Source of the DNA: Sulfurovaceae bacterium
Lineage (GTDB): Bacteria; Campylobacterota; Campylobacteria; Campylobacterales; Sulfurovaceae
Length of the DNA stretch: 64,000 nt
Direction: 5' to 3'
NCBI GenBank assembly: GCA_028714675.1
Contig: JAQTLV010000003.1
Span: 1-64,000, forward strand
Under the pieces are notes generated by a model. The model did no database searches. It worked only from the letters and a program-made list of their open reading frames with translations, and had not been told where the DNA came from. A program made the position numbers and the translations under genes. Below are positions 18,358-27,467 of this stretch, piece after piece. The stretch's first letter is position 1. Every line of letters starts with the position of its first letter.

Positions 18358-18963
18358 TTGTTTGGGAAAATATTATTTTTAATTTATTTGATTGTTTTTA
18401 TAATTTTAGCCATAAATCCATACGATAGAGTTGTATGGCTCGCTGAAAATGCACCAGTTTGGATAACAGTATTTTGCATTATTTTGATACATTTATACTA
18501 CCATAGATTCTCAAATATAGCTTTATTTTTTATGTCAATATTTATTTTTTTACATACAATAGGAGGACATTACACATTTGCTAGAGTCCCATTTGATTAT
18601 ATAACAGAATTTTTTGGATTTGAGAGAAATCATTATGATAGAGTCGCCCATTTTAGTGTAGGATTTTATGCTTTTGCAATTACAGAAGTGTTATGGGCGA
18701 AGAAGCTTGTGAATGCTAAGTTTATCTTATACTCGTATTCTTTTTTTGTAATTTTGGCAATCGCAGCACTGTATGAATTGTTTGAATGGCAATTTGCATT
18801 GCTTGCAGATCCGAATGCTGGCATAGAAGTGTTAGGTTCGCAAGGAGATATTTGGGATGCCCAGAAAGATATGCTAAGCGATACCCTTGGGTCTGTATTT
18901 GCTCTGATGATATTTTGGTTTTTACATCATAAACAAATATTTTTTGATAGAAGTGACATATGA
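18358..18963 (+). CDS. YjdF-like (DUF2238) inner membrane protein
   Basis: A 201-residue protein with about five to six membrane helices. It carries the family signature between helices: HTIGGHYTFARVPF, then FERNHYDRVAHFSVGF, and later YELFEWQ and GDIWDAQKDMLSDTLGS. The conserved His/Asp/Arg cluster suggests an active site or metal site at the membrane, but the function of the family is not known to me. The start is UUG, with AAAGG 6 nt upstream; the first internal Met is far inside. Overlaps the MGMT-like gene by ATGA. Confidence 0.85.
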   Translation: MFGKILFLIYLIVFIILAINPYDRVVWLAENAPVWITVFCIILIHLYYHRFSNIALFFMSIFIFLHTIGGHYTFARVPFDYITEFFGFERNHYDRVAHFSVGFYAFAITEVLWAKKLVNAKFILYSYSFFVILAIAALYELFEWQFALLADPNAGIEVLGSQGDIWDAQKDMLSDTLGSVFALMIFWFLHHKQIFFDRSDI

Positions 18964-19256
18964 CTTTTAGAGATAATTGTTACAATCTTTTGATGCAAAT
19001 TCCAAAGGGCAAAGTTACAACTTATAAAGCTATCGCTAACAAACTAGGAAGCAAGGCTTATCGTGCTGTTGGAAGTGCCATGAAAAATAATCCAAACGCA
19101 CCACAAGTGCCTTGTCATAGAGTTGTAAAAAGTGATGGTAGCATAGGAGAATATGCATATGGAAAAAATAAAAAGATAAAGCTGTTAAAAGATGAAGGTC
19201 TAAGCATTAAAGGCGGTAAAATAGTAGATTTTACCGCTGTATTTTATGAGTTTTAA
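18960..19256 (+). CDS. Short methylguanine-DNA methyltransferase (C-terminal domain only)
   Basis: A 98-residue protein equal to the DNA-binding catalytic domain of O6-alkylguanine-DNA alkyltransferases: PKGKVTTYKAIANKLG (helix-turn-helix region), RAVGSAMKNNP (Arg finger) and PCHRVV with C52 as alkyl acceptor. The N-terminal domain of Ada/Ogt is missing. Because the Cys is present, this is not an alkyltransferase-like (Atl) protein, which has Trp there. Its start overlaps the upstream stop (ATGA), so it is co-translated with the YjdF-like protein. It overlaps the convergent cytochrome gene by 4 nt. Confidence 0.88.
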   Translation: MTFRDNCYNLLMQIPKGKVTTYKAIANKLGSKAYRAVGSAMKNNPNAPQVPCHRVVKSDGSIGEYAYGKNKKIKLLKDEGLSIKGGKIVDFTAVFYEF

Positions 19257-19840
19257 GACTTCTTGCCCCCATTTATCATATCAGAAACTATGCCCTTTTC
19301 GTCTTTATTTTCCGCTATTACAACACCTGCTATATGCACTATAACAAATGCCAATATTGCATAAAAAGCAAACTCATGAATCTCTTTTACGGTATGTTCA
19401 AGTTCTTCTGAAATTCCAAGCAATCCATGAAACTTTATGCCAAGTCCAGTTAATGCTTCAATTACGGCAAATCCATAAAGACCTAGATAAATGGCACCTA
19501 CAACTTTTTTGTGCATCGTTTTTTCATCGCAATTGATATAGTTTTGTTTCCCACTCTCGGTTAAAAATAGCAACATTCTAGCAAATACTAAACCAGCAAA
19601 AAGGTATCCAATTAAAATATGCCATTTCCACAAAGGTCTTACCATTTGTTTTGCGACATCCATGGAATCTTCTTTGGTTATATTTACATCATAAAGCGTG
19701 CTTATATTTTCTGTAATTATTGCACCATTTGCTTCTTTATCTAATACCGTATCTCTAAGCAATACAGTAGTTGACATAAAAAGTATAGTTAGGGCAAAAA
19801 GCCAATGCCAAATTCTAAAAGTTGAAGACCATTTATTCAT
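19253..19840 (-). CDS. Di-haem cytochrome b561-like membrane protein
   Basis: A 195-residue integral protein with four helices (about 8-28, 70-92, 112-134, 156-178). His residues at suitable places in the helices (H12, H74, H155, H169) fit two b-type haems, as in hydrogenase/formate dehydrogenase cytochromes and the b561 family. Its electron donor and acceptor are unknown: no oxidoreductase gene lies beside it, so the partner must be elsewhere. The loop at 30-66 would face the periplasm. AAAGGAT precedes the ATG. Confidence 0.8.
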   Translation of the reverse strand: MNKWSSTFRIWHWLFALTILFMSTTVLLRDTVLDKEANGAIITENISTLYDVNITKEDSMDVAKQMVRPLWKWHILIGYLFAGLVFARMLLFLTESGKQNYINCDEKTMHKKVVGAIYLGLYGFAVIEALTGLGIKFHGLLGISEELEHTVKEIHEFAFYAILAFVIVHIAGVVIAENKDEKGIVSDMINGGKKS

Positions 19841-19905
19841 ATAAAATCCTTTAAGATTATATTTTGTACAATAATATCTAATTATAGTTAATTATTATAC
19901 AATAA

Positions 19906-21126
19906 TTATATTTCTACACCAAATTTTTTGCCATAGTTCTCAACTGCAAAATCTATATCTTTATCACCTCTGCCAGATAAATTGACTAATATAGTAGAAT
20001 TTTTACCTTGATTTTGGGCAAGTTTTATAGCATATGCTACTGCATGAGCTGATTCTATCGCTGGTATTATCCCTTCAACTCTAGAGAGTCCAAAAAATGT
20101 CTCCATTGCTTCATCGTCATTTATAGTTACATAATTAACACGACCAATATCTTTTAAGTAACTATGTTGTGGACCAACAGAAGGATAATCAAGTCCACTA
20201 GCCACTGAGTAAACTTCTTCAGGTTCGCCTTGTTCGTCAGCTAACATATAAGATTTAAATCCATGCATTATTCCAACTTTGCCTTTTGACATTGTTGCAG
20301 CATGCTCACCCATGACTTCAAGATTTCTTCCAGCAGGCTCAACGCCATATAATTTTACATCATCATCTAAAAATGCACTAAATATACCCATAGCATTTGA
20401 ACCACCTCCAACACAAGCTACTATATTGTCTGGTAATTTTCCAGTCATTTCTTGAAATTGTGCTCTAGCTTCTTTACCTACAATTGATTGAAAATCTCTA
20501 ACCATCATAGGAAATGGATGAGGACCCACAACTGAACCTATAGCATAAAATTGTGTTACAGGATCTTTTAAATATCCTTCAAATGCTGCATCTACTGCTT
20601 CTTTTAGAGTTTTGCGTCCATGTGTAGCTGGGATTACTTTTGCCCCTAAAATTTTCATACGAACAACATTTGGATACTCTTTTGCTATGTCTACTTCACC
20701 CATGTAAATATCGCACTCAAGTCCAACAAGAGCTGCTGCCGTAGCAAGTGCAACTCCATGTTGCCCAGCTCCAGTTTCAGCGATTAATTTCTTTTTTCCC
20801 ATTTTTTTGGCTAGTAATGCTTCGCCTAGACAATGGTTTATTTTATGTGCACCAGTATGGTTTAAATCTTCCCTTTTGAAATATATGTTTGCACCATATT
20901 TTTTGGATAAATTTTTCGCATAAAATATTGGACTTGGTCTCCCAACATAGTGGGTATATAAATCTTGCAACTCCTCTAAAAAACTATCATCCTCTTTGAT
21001 TTTCAAATATGAATCGGTAATCTCATCCATAATAACTTGTAGTTGAGGCGGTATAAAACTTCCACCGTATTCTCCAAAGTAACCTTTTTCATTTGGCATA
21101 GAGTTATTTAATCCACTTGGGTTCAT
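19906..21126 (-). CDS. trpB: Tryptophan synthase beta chain
   Basis: A 406-residue PLP enzyme that joins indole and serine. Seen: [12 protein letters not shown], the PLP lysine K95 in [16 protein letters not shown], the phosphate loop [10 protein letters not shown], and the C-terminal LSGRGDKD. The open frame continues 40 codons upstream to 21246, but that extension is not family-like and overlaps the divergent peptidase; AAAGGA lies 5 nt before the ATG at 21126, so that start is chosen. No trpA or other trp gene is adjacent, so this copy stands alone. Confidence 0.95.
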   Translation of the reverse strand: MNPSGLNNSMPNEKGYFGEYGGSFIPPQLQVIMDEITDSYLKIKEDDSFLEELQDLYTHYVGRPSPIFYAKNLSKKYGANIYFKREDLNHTGAHKINHCLGEALLAKKMGKKKLIAETGAGQHGVALATAAALVGLECDIYMGEVDIAKEYPNVVRMKILGAKVIPATHGRKTLKEAVDAAFEGYLKDPVTQFYAIGSVVGPHPFPMMVRDFQSIVGKEARAQFQEMTGKLPDNIVACVGGGSNAMGIFSAFLDDDVKLYGVEPAGRNLEVMGEHAATMSKGKVGIMHGFKSYMLADEQGEPEEVYSVASGLDYPSVGPQHSYLKDIGRVNYVTINDDEAMETFFGLSRVEGIIPAIESAHAVAYAIKLAQNQGKNSTILVNLSGRGDKDIDFAVENYGKKFGVEI

Positions 21127-21198
21127 ATATGTCCTTTTTGCAATTTTTAGTATTGTACCAAAAAAGATGTTATAATCTTTGCAAAAAAAGGTAGCAAA

Positions 21199-22464
21199 TT
21201 GTCTAAAATAATAGAGTATTTTATAGCAATAAGCAAGATTCCGCATTGTAGTAAAAATACAGATAATCTTAAAAATTTTTTAGTAGATTTTGGCAAGAGT
21301 TTCGGATATGAGATTAGTGTAGATAGTGTTAATAATATACTAATAAAAAAAGGCAATCCAAAGTTAGCACTACAAGCACATTATGATATGGTTTGTGTTG
21401 GGGATGCACCAGATATAGAAGTTTACGAGGAACATGGATACTTGAAAGCTAAAAATTCATCACTTGGGGCTGATAATGGTATAGCAATTGCTATGATGAT
21501 GACTCTAATAGAAGATGGTAATGAGCTTGAATTTTTATTTACAAGTGATGAAGAAGTTGGCTTGATAGGAGCAAATGGTATTGATTTTGAGATAAAATCA
21601 AAATATATGCTAAATTTAGACAGTGAAGAAGAGAGTGAGGTATGTATAGGATGTGCTGGTGGAGTTGATATAAAAGCTACAAAGAGACTCAAAAAGATTG
21701 CAAATAATCAAAATTGTTTTGAAATAAGTTTATTTGATCTTCCAGGTGGACATAGCGGAGTGGATATAGACAAAAAGATTCCAAATGCTTTGTTTGAATT
21801 GGCAAAATTTTTAAAAGACAAAGATGCAAAAATAATAAATTTCAATGGTGGCGAGAGAACAAATTCTATACCTGCAAATGCCAAAGCAATTATTGCTTTT
21901 AATGACAATAAAATAGATGATGATATATTTTTAGTAAAAGAAGTTGAAAAATATGACTATTATTATGATGAAGATATATCATCAATAATATCTGACTTTA
22001 AGCATGGTGTTTTGGAATTTAACAAATCCCTTAATGTTCCAAATATTAGTCAAAATTTAGCAATAGTCTCAATTGAGGATAATGTTTTAAGTATAGAAGT
22101 AAGCATAAGAGCAATGAGCATGGATGACTTAGATAGAACAAGTGAAGAAACAACAGAATATTTTAAAAAATTTGGTTTTGATGTAGAAAGAAGAGATAAA
22201 TACCCAGCATGGAAGCCAGACATTAATGATTTTGTAAAAAATGTAGAAAAAATAATGCGAGAAGAGATAGGAAGAAGTGAGGTAAAAGCTATACATGCTG
22301 GACTTGAGTGTGGTATTTTAAAACAAAAATATCCTTACATTGAATTTGCATCTATTGGTCCAACTATATACTTTCCTCATTCAAAGCAAGAGATGGTAGA
22401 GATAAATAGTATTCATAGTACTTTTAAGGTAGTTAAGCGTATCATTAAACAATTTAATATGTAG
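21199..22464 (+). CDS. M20-family dipeptidase (PepD-like)
   Basis: A 421-residue zinc metallopeptidase of the aminoacyl-histidine dipeptidase group. Metal and catalytic motifs: QAHYDMV (His and Asp), SLGADNGIA (bridging Asp), [10 protein letters not shown] (catalytic Glu and ligand Glu), and [16 protein letters not shown] opens the dimerisation domain (about 175-330). It is shorter than typical PepD (about 480). Likely role: cytoplasmic hydrolysis of dipeptides. UUG start with AAAGG 7 nt upstream; TATAAT lies in the 72-bp gap to the divergent trpB. Confidence 0.88.
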   Translation: MSKIIEYFIAISKIPHCSKNTDNLKNFLVDFGKSFGYEISVDSVNNILIKKGNPKLALQAHYDMVCVGDAPDIEVYEEHGYLKAKNSSLGADNGIAIAMMMTLIEDGNELEFLFTSDEEVGLIGANGIDFEIKSKYMLNLDSEEESEVCIGCAGGVDIKATKRLKKIANNQNCFEISLFDLPGGHSGVDIDKKIPNALFELAKFLKDKDAKIINFNGGERTNSIPANAKAIIAFNDNKIDDDIFLVKEVEKYDYYYDEDISSIISDFKHGVLEFNKSLNVPNISQNLAIVSIEDNVLSIEVSIRAMSMDDLDRTSEETTEYFKKFGFDVERRDKYPAWKPDINDFVKNVEKIMREEIGRSEVKAIHAGLECGILKQKYPYIEFASIGPTIYFPHSKQEMVEINSIHSTFKVVKRIIKQFNM

Positions 22465-22472
22465 GTGTTTGC

Positions 22473-23360
22473 ATGGAAGATTTATTTGAAAATATCAATC
22501 TGTTGAAAGATTCTTGTAAAGATTGTGGATTAGAAATAATAGAAAATATGGAAAATGATTTAAAATTATTAATGACAAAAGATGGGCTAAAAGGGCTTGT
22601 AGGCAAAAAGAAATTTAGCAAGATAAAAAGAGATATCAAGTGTGAACAAGAACTTGAACTATTGCAAATTGAACTTATTAAGCTTCAAAACTGGGTCTAT
22701 GATAACAAAAAAAGAATGATGATAATATTTGAAGGTAGAGATACCGCAGGAAAGAGTAGTGCGATAAAAAGATTTACAGAATATCTAAATCCAAGAAGAT
22801 TTAGAGTAGCAGCATTGCCAAAACCAACGGAGACAGAAGCTGGGCAATTTTTCTTTCAAAGATATTTTGCACAACTTCCAAACCAAAGTGAAATTGTATT
22901 TTTTGATAGAAGTTGGTATAACAGAGCTATCATAGAACCTCTTTTGGGATTTTGCACCGAAGAGCAGCATGAGCAATTTATGAAAAATGTTCCAAAAGTA
23001 GAAAAAGCTCTTTATGATGATGGGATTATCATAATAAAATTTTGGTTTGATATAGATAGAGAAGAGCAGATTAAAAGGTTTGATGAGAGATTAACTAATC
23101 CGTTGAAATATTGGAAGTTAAGCCCTGTTGATGAAAAGATAAAAAATCTTTGGAATGAAGTTGGCGAATATAAAGAAAAAATGTTTAAAACCACCCATAC
23201 AGCAGAACTTCCTTGGATAATAATAGATGGCAATGACCAAAAGATATCTAGGATAGAAGCCATTAAGTATGTTTTGTCAATAATTCCATACGATGGCAAG
23301 GATGAAGCCAAAATAGATTTAAAATATAAAAAAGATATAGTAAAAAAATATCATAAGTGA
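22473..23360 (+). CDS. ppk2: Polyphosphate kinase 2
   Basis: A 295-residue PPK2-family enzyme, which uses polyphosphate to phosphorylate nucleotides (GDP or ADP in the class I members; the exact class is not settled here). Walker A GRDTAGKSS (88-96), FFDRSWYNR (143-151, Walker B region) and the lid segment RFDERLTNPLKYWKLSPVD are all present. The N-terminal 60 residues form a helical extension (SKIKRDIKCEQELELLQ). It starts 8 nt after the peptidase gene and is probably co-transcribed with it. Confidence 0.92.
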   Translation: MEDLFENINLLKDSCKDCGLEIIENMENDLKLLMTKDGLKGLVGKKKFSKIKRDIKCEQELELLQIELIKLQNWVYDNKKRMMIIFEGRDTAGKSSAIKRFTEYLNPRRFRVAALPKPTETEAGQFFFQRYFAQLPNQSEIVFFDRSWYNRAIIEPLLGFCTEEQHEQFMKNVPKVEKALYDDGIIIIKFWFDIDREEQIKRFDERLTNPLKYWKLSPVDEKIKNLWNEVGEYKEKMFKTTHTAELPWIIIDGNDQKISRIEAIKYVLSIIPYDGKDEAKIDLKYKKDIVKKYHK

Positions 23361-23376
23361 ATATTAGTAAATAAGC

Positions 23377-24030
23377 TTAGACTTTAAACCTTGCATTACT
23401 TTTACAGTATTCTTTTAATTGACATGTTTCGCACATTGGATTTATGGCTTTGCAATGATATCTTCCAAAAAGTACCATTGCTTGGTGTAGTTTATGAAGA
23501 TCTGATTTGAATTTTTTAGTTAAATCATATTCTGTTTTTATAGCCGTTTTTTCTTTTGATAGACCAAGTCTATGAGCTACACGAAATACATGTGTATCAA
23601 CTGCCATAACATTTGCTCCTGTGAATTCGAGCATAACAACATTTGCTGTTTTTTGTCCAACTCCAGCAAGTTTTATCAAATCTTTTTGATTTAGTGGAAT
23701 ATTTCCTTCAAATTCATCTATAACTTGATTTGCCATTTTGTGTAAATTTTCTGCTTTATTATTGAAAAAAGAACAAGTATTGATAAGCGATTTTATATCA
23801 TCAATATTTGCATTTGCCAAATTTTTGACATTTGGGTATTTTTTAAAAAATTCAGGGGTTATTATATTTACTCTCTTATCTGTACATTGTGCTGAAAGCA
23901 TAACCGCCACTATAAGCTCATATATATTTGTGTAGTTAAGTTCTGTTGTGCTATCAGGGTAAAGTTCTAATAGTTTTTGTTTTATTTCTATAATTTCTTG
24001 TTTGTTTGTTTGTTTTATCATTTTTATCAT
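23377..24030 (-). CDS. nth: Endonuclease III (DNA glycosylase/AP lyase)
   Basis: A 217-residue base-excision repair enzyme that removes oxidised pyrimidines. The helix-hairpin-helix LAGVGQKTANVVM holds catalytic K127, with D145 in AVDTHVFR. The [4Fe-4S] cluster Cys are C193, C200, C203 and C209 (C-X6-C-X2-C-X5-C). Full length and intact. Two nearby ATGs (24030 and 24021) could serve as starts; neither has a strong SD. It converges with ppk2, 16 nt between stops. Confidence 0.95.
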   Translation of the reverse strand: MIKMIKQTNKQEIIEIKQKLLELYPDSTTELNYTNIYELIVAVMLSAQCTDKRVNIITPEFFKKYPNVKNLANANIDDIKSLINTCSFFNNKAENLHKMANQVIDEFEGNIPLNQKDLIKLAGVGQKTANVVMLEFTGANVMAVDTHVFRVAHRLGLSKEKTAIKTEYDLTKKFKSDLHKLHQAMVLFGRYHCKAINPMCETCQLKEYCKSNARFKV

Positions 24031-24126
24031 TTTTAAAAGGTTATCAAATTTTACACATTAGTTTATTAATCAATGATTTACATCTTTAGGGTATGATTAT
24101 AAAAAGTTTTAATTTACAGGTTGACT

Positions 24127-24960
24127 ATGAATTTATTTTCAAAATTATTTTTATTTATTTTAGTTTCCATATCTGTCAATGCAGATGTTGTATTGGCAAA
24201 AGTAAATGGAGTAGCTGTAACAGAAGAGAATGCCAAAGATTTTTTAAAAACAACAAATATATCTGAGGATTATTCAAAATTATCAAAACAACAAAAAATA
24301 GAGATTTTGCAAAAAATGGTGAGAAAAGAACTTTTTTTACAAGCGGCAAAAAAAGAAAAAATTGAAAATTCACCAGAATTTTTAAAAGAGTTAGAGTTAT
24401 TAAAAAAAGAATTGATGCTTAATGTATGGATTAAAAAACAGATGGATTATATGATAGTAAGCAATGGAGAAGCAAAACAATTTTATGACAAAAATATAAA
24501 AAGTTTTACAGAACCCACTAGAATACGAGCAAGACACATATTGGTTAAAAGTGAAGAAGAGGCAAATAATATAATTTCGGCTTTAAAAAAATTAAACGGC
24601 AAGATGTTAAAAGATACTTTTGTTGCTATTGCAAAATATCATTCAATAGATTTACAAAATAGAGATAATGGCGGTGATTTGGGAGAATTTTCAAAAGATG
24701 GAATGAGTGCTGATTTTTCAAATGCTGCTTGGAATTTAAAGGTTGGAACTATATCATTGAAACCTATAAAAACATCACAAGGTTACCATGTAATTTATAT
24801 AGAAGATAGAATTTCTCCAAAAGCAATTGCTTTTGAAAAAGTAAAACCTCAGATTGTAGCACTTATCAAACAAGAACAACTCAAAAAATATTTATCACAA
24901 TTATCGGGAGAGTTAGGGAAAAATGCAAAAATAGAAGTAATTCCCAATAATATAAAGTAG
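24127..24960 (+). CDS. Periplasmic peptidyl-prolyl isomerase (PEB4/parvulin type)
   Basis: A 277-residue foldase. Signal peptide MNLFSKLFLFILVSISVNA, a SurA_N-like chaperone region (about 20-120) and a parvulin domain (about 125-235; RARHILVKSEEEA, NGGDLGEFSKDGM, FSNAAWNLKVG, SQGYHVIYIED). It should help outer membrane proteins fold. The ATG at 24127 is preferred over an in-frame TTG at 24121 because CAGG lies 6 nt before it. It is followed by a shorter chaperone and fba, an order also known for peb4 in Campylobacter. Confidence 0.9.
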   Translation: MNLFSKLFLFILVSISVNADVVLAKVNGVAVTEENAKDFLKTTNISEDYSKLSKQQKIEILQKMVRKELFLQAAKKEKIENSPEFLKELELLKKELMLNVWIKKQMDYMIVSNGEAKQFYDKNIKSFTEPTRIRARHILVKSEEEANNIISALKKLNGKMLKDTFVAIAKYHSIDLQNRDNGGDLGEFSKDGMSADFSNAAWNLKVGTISLKPIKTSQGYHVIYIEDRISPKAIAFEKVKPQIVALIKQEQLKKYLSQLSGELGKNAKIEVIPNNIK

Positions 24961-25025
24961 TTTATTAATTTTTGATTTACAAATATTGTGTATAATTTGA
25001 ACAATTTAATATATGAGGAAATTTT

Positions 25026-25499
25026 ATGAAAAAATCTTTTTTAGTTGCGAGTCTTACTGTTTTGCTTTCAACGGCAATATATGCTGATAGTGTTGTAGGA
25101 AGTGTAAATGGTATACCTATCTATAAATCAGAAGCCGAAAATGCAGTTAAGATGTTAACTGGTGGAAAACAAACTTATGATAAATTAACAGTTGATCAAA
25201 AAAAACAAGTTGTTAGCGTAATCGCACCAAGTAAACTTGTAGCTAAAGCGGCAAAAAGTGAACTTAGTCAGAAAGAACAAGACTATGCTCTTTCAACAAT
25301 TTGGATGCAAAAAAAAGCTTCTACAATGTCAGCAACAGATGCTGAGGCTAAAGTTGTTTATGACAAATTAAAAGCCGCAAGTAAAGATCAAAGCAAAGTT
25401 CCAGCTTTTGATAAAGTAAAAGAAACTATTAAAATGCAATTGAAACAAGATAAAGTTATTCAATCAATTATGAAAAATGCTAAAGTAGTGGCTAACTAA
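25026..25499 (+). CDS. Periplasmic SurA-like chaperone without PPIase domain
   Basis: A 157-residue exported protein: signal peptide MKKSFLVASLTVLLSTAIYA, then DSVVGSVNGIPIYKSEAENA, the same opening as the SurA_N region of its upstream neighbour (VLAKVNGVAVTEENA), and a basic helical tail. The parvulin domain is absent, so it is probably a holdase only. It has its own -10 box (TATAAT, 24991-24996) and SD (GAGGAAA). Likely arose by duplication and loss of the catalytic domain. Confidence 0.8.
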   Translation: MKKSFLVASLTVLLSTAIYADSVVGSVNGIPIYKSEAENAVKMLTGGKQTYDKLTVDQKKQVVSVIAPSKLVAKAAKSELSQKEQDYALSTIWMQKKASTMSATDAEAKVVYDKLKAASKDQSKVPAFDKVKETIKMQLKQDKVIQSIMKNAKVVAN

Positions 25500-25513
25500 T
25501 TTTAGGAGAAAGA

Positions 25514-26581
25514 ATGTCAATTTTAGACATTGTTAAAGCTGGTGTAGTTACTGGTGAAGATTTGCAAAAAGTTTTTAGCTTAGCAAAAAAAAATGGTTTC
25601 GCAATCCCAGCTGTTAATGTAGTTGGTTCTAGCTCCATTAATGCTGCACTAGAAGCTGCAATGAGAGTAAAATCACCAATTATTATCCAGTTTTCAAATG
25701 GCGGCGGTGCGTATAATGGAGGCAAGGGATTGTCTTCTGAAAAATCAGCGCTACTTGGTACTATAGCTGGAGCATTGCATGTACATACATTGGCCGAAGC
25801 CTATAATGTACCTGTTATTTTGCATACAGATCATGCTGCAAAGAAACTTTTACCATGGATAGATAATCTTATAGAAGCAAGTGAAAAACACTTTAAGACA
25901 TATGGAAAACCGCTTTTTTCATCACATATGCTTGATCTCTCCGAAGAACCATTGGAAGAAAATATTGCTATTTGCAAAGAGTATCTAAAAAGAATGTCAA
26001 AAATCGGGATGACTCTTGAGATAGAGCTTGGTGTTACCGGTGGCGAAGAAGATGGTGTTGACAATACAAATGTTGATAATTCTCTTTTGTACACACAGCC
26101 AGCCGAAGTTGCCTATGCATATAAAGAGTTAAATGAAATAAGTCCTAATTTTACTATTGCTGCATCATTTGGAAATGTTCATGGTGTTTATAAACCAGGA
26201 AATGTTGTCTTGACTCCAAGTATTCTTGACAAATCGCAAAAATATATTCAAAAAGAGTTTAGTACTGGTGATAAACCTGTTGATTTTGTATTTCATGGCG
26301 GTTCAGGATCTTTGCTTAGCGAGATTAGAGAAGCCATAAGTTATGGTGTAGTAAAAATGAATATCGATACTGATACACAATGGGCATTTTGGGATGGCGT
26401 GAGAGGCTATGAAGCCAAATATCACGACTACCTACAAGGACAAATTGGAAATCCAGAGGGTGAAGATAAACCAAATAAAAACTATTATGATCCTAGAAAG
26501 TTTCTAAGAGCTGGTGAAGAATCAATGATAACAAGATTGCTTCAAGCTTATGAAGATTTAAACTGCGTTGGAAGAAATTAA
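25514..26581 (+). CDS. fba: Class II fructose-bisphosphate aldolase
   Basis: A 355-residue zinc-dependent aldolase of glycolysis and gluconeogenesis. Zinc-binding HTDHAAKK, the SSHMLDLSEEPLEEN loop, the Glu/His motif ELGVTGGEEDG, SFGNVHGVYKPGNV and VFHGGSGS with NIDTDTQWAF are all visible. It follows the two foldase genes with 14 nt between and has a good SD (AGGAGAAAG). Its last 14 nt overlap the UUG start of the PLP enzyme gene. Confidence 0.97.
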   Translation: MSILDIVKAGVVTGEDLQKVFSLAKKNGFAIPAVNVVGSSSINAALEAAMRVKSPIIIQFSNGGGAYNGGKGLSSEKSALLGTIAGALHVHTLAEAYNVPVILHTDHAAKKLLPWIDNLIEASEKHFKTYGKPLFSSHMLDLSEEPLEENIAICKEYLKRMSKIGMTLEIELGVTGGEEDGVDNTNVDNSLLYTQPAEVAYAYKELNEISPNFTIAASFGNVHGVYKPGNVVLTPSILDKSQKYIQKEFSTGDKPVDFVFHGGSGSLLSEIREAISYGVVKMNIDTDTQWAFWDGVRGYEAKYHDYLQGQIGNPEGEDKPNKNYYDPRKFLRAGEESMITRLLQAYEDLNCVGRN

Positions 26582-27467
26582 ACTAAATTTACCAACACCA
26601 ATTGAAACTATTATAGTTGATGGTGTCTCTTTTTTTCTCAAAAGAGATGATTTGATACATCCAGATTTTTCTGGCAATAAAACTAGAAAACTTCACTACT
26701 ATCTCCAAAAAGATTTTTCACATATCAAAAAGCTTGTTTCCTATGGTTCAAATCAATCCAATGCAATGTATAGTATGTCAGTATTGGCTAAAATAAATGG
26801 CTGGAAATTTGAATACTACACAGATCATATATCTGAATTTTTAAATAAAAATCCACATGGGAATTATGCCAAAGCATTAGAAAATGGGATGAATATAGTC
26901 GAGGGTAAAATACAAGACATAGAAAACAAAGATACTTTATTTATAAATGAAGGCGGCAGAGACAAAGAAGCTAGTTTTGGACTTGAGATAATGGCAAATG
27001 AGATAGTTGATTGGCAGGTTTCAAATAACATACAAGAGTTAAATATATTTTTACCAAGTGGAACAGGAACAACAGCTCTATTTTTACAAAAATATTGCTC
27101 ACTACTTACTTTCAATAATCCACTTAAAATAACAGTTTATACAACGCCCTGTGTAGGTAATAGTGATTATTTGATTAAGCAATTTAACGAACTAGAGCCA
27201 AATAGCATTTATCATCCAAATATATTAGAACCACAAAAAAAGTACCATTTTGGTAAACTTTATAAAGAACTATATAATATTTGGTTAAAATTACGAAAAC
27301 AAACAAGTACTGAGTTTGATTTACTATATGATCCAATAGGTTGGAGTGTTTTGTTAAATAATCTGGATATATTTGGCAGAAATACTCTCTATATTCATCA
27401 AGGTGGGTTGTTGGGAAATATTAGTATGCTTGAAAGATATAAGAGAAAATATAAGGATTTAGAGTGA
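26568..27467 (+). CDS. PLP enzyme of the D-cysteine desulfhydrase/ACC deaminase family
   Basis: A 299-residue fold-type II PLP enzyme. It has FFLKRDDLIHPDFSGNKTRKL with PLP lysine K38, the YGSNQSNAM substrate loop and the phosphate loop PSGTGTTA. The family cleaves D-cysteine or 1-aminocyclopropane-1-carboxylate; the substrate here cannot be told. It starts with UUG, overlapping fba by 14 nt, and ends overlapping the GUG start of hisD (GTGA), so translation is coupled on both sides. No strong SD. Confidence 0.82.
   Translation: MEEIKLNLPTPIETIIVDGVSFFLKRDDLIHPDFSGNKTRKLHYYLQKDFSHIKKLVSYGSNQSNAMYSMSVLAKINGWKFEYYTDHISEFLNKNPHGNYAKALENGMNIVEGKIQDIENKDTLFINEGGRDKEASFGLEIMANEIVDWQVSNNIQELNIFLPSGTGTTALFLQKYCSLLTFNNPLKITVYTTPCVGNSDYLIKQFNELEPNSIYHPNILEPQKKYHFGKLYKELYNIWLKLRKQTSTEFDLLYDPIGWSVLLNNLDIFGRNTLYIHQGGLLGNISMLERYKRKYKDLE

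Noticed and set aside
21127-21246. 40-codon N-terminal extension of trpB
   Set aside because: It does not look like any TrpB N-terminus, overlaps the divergent peptidase gene, and the ATG at 21126 has a good Shine-Dalgarno.
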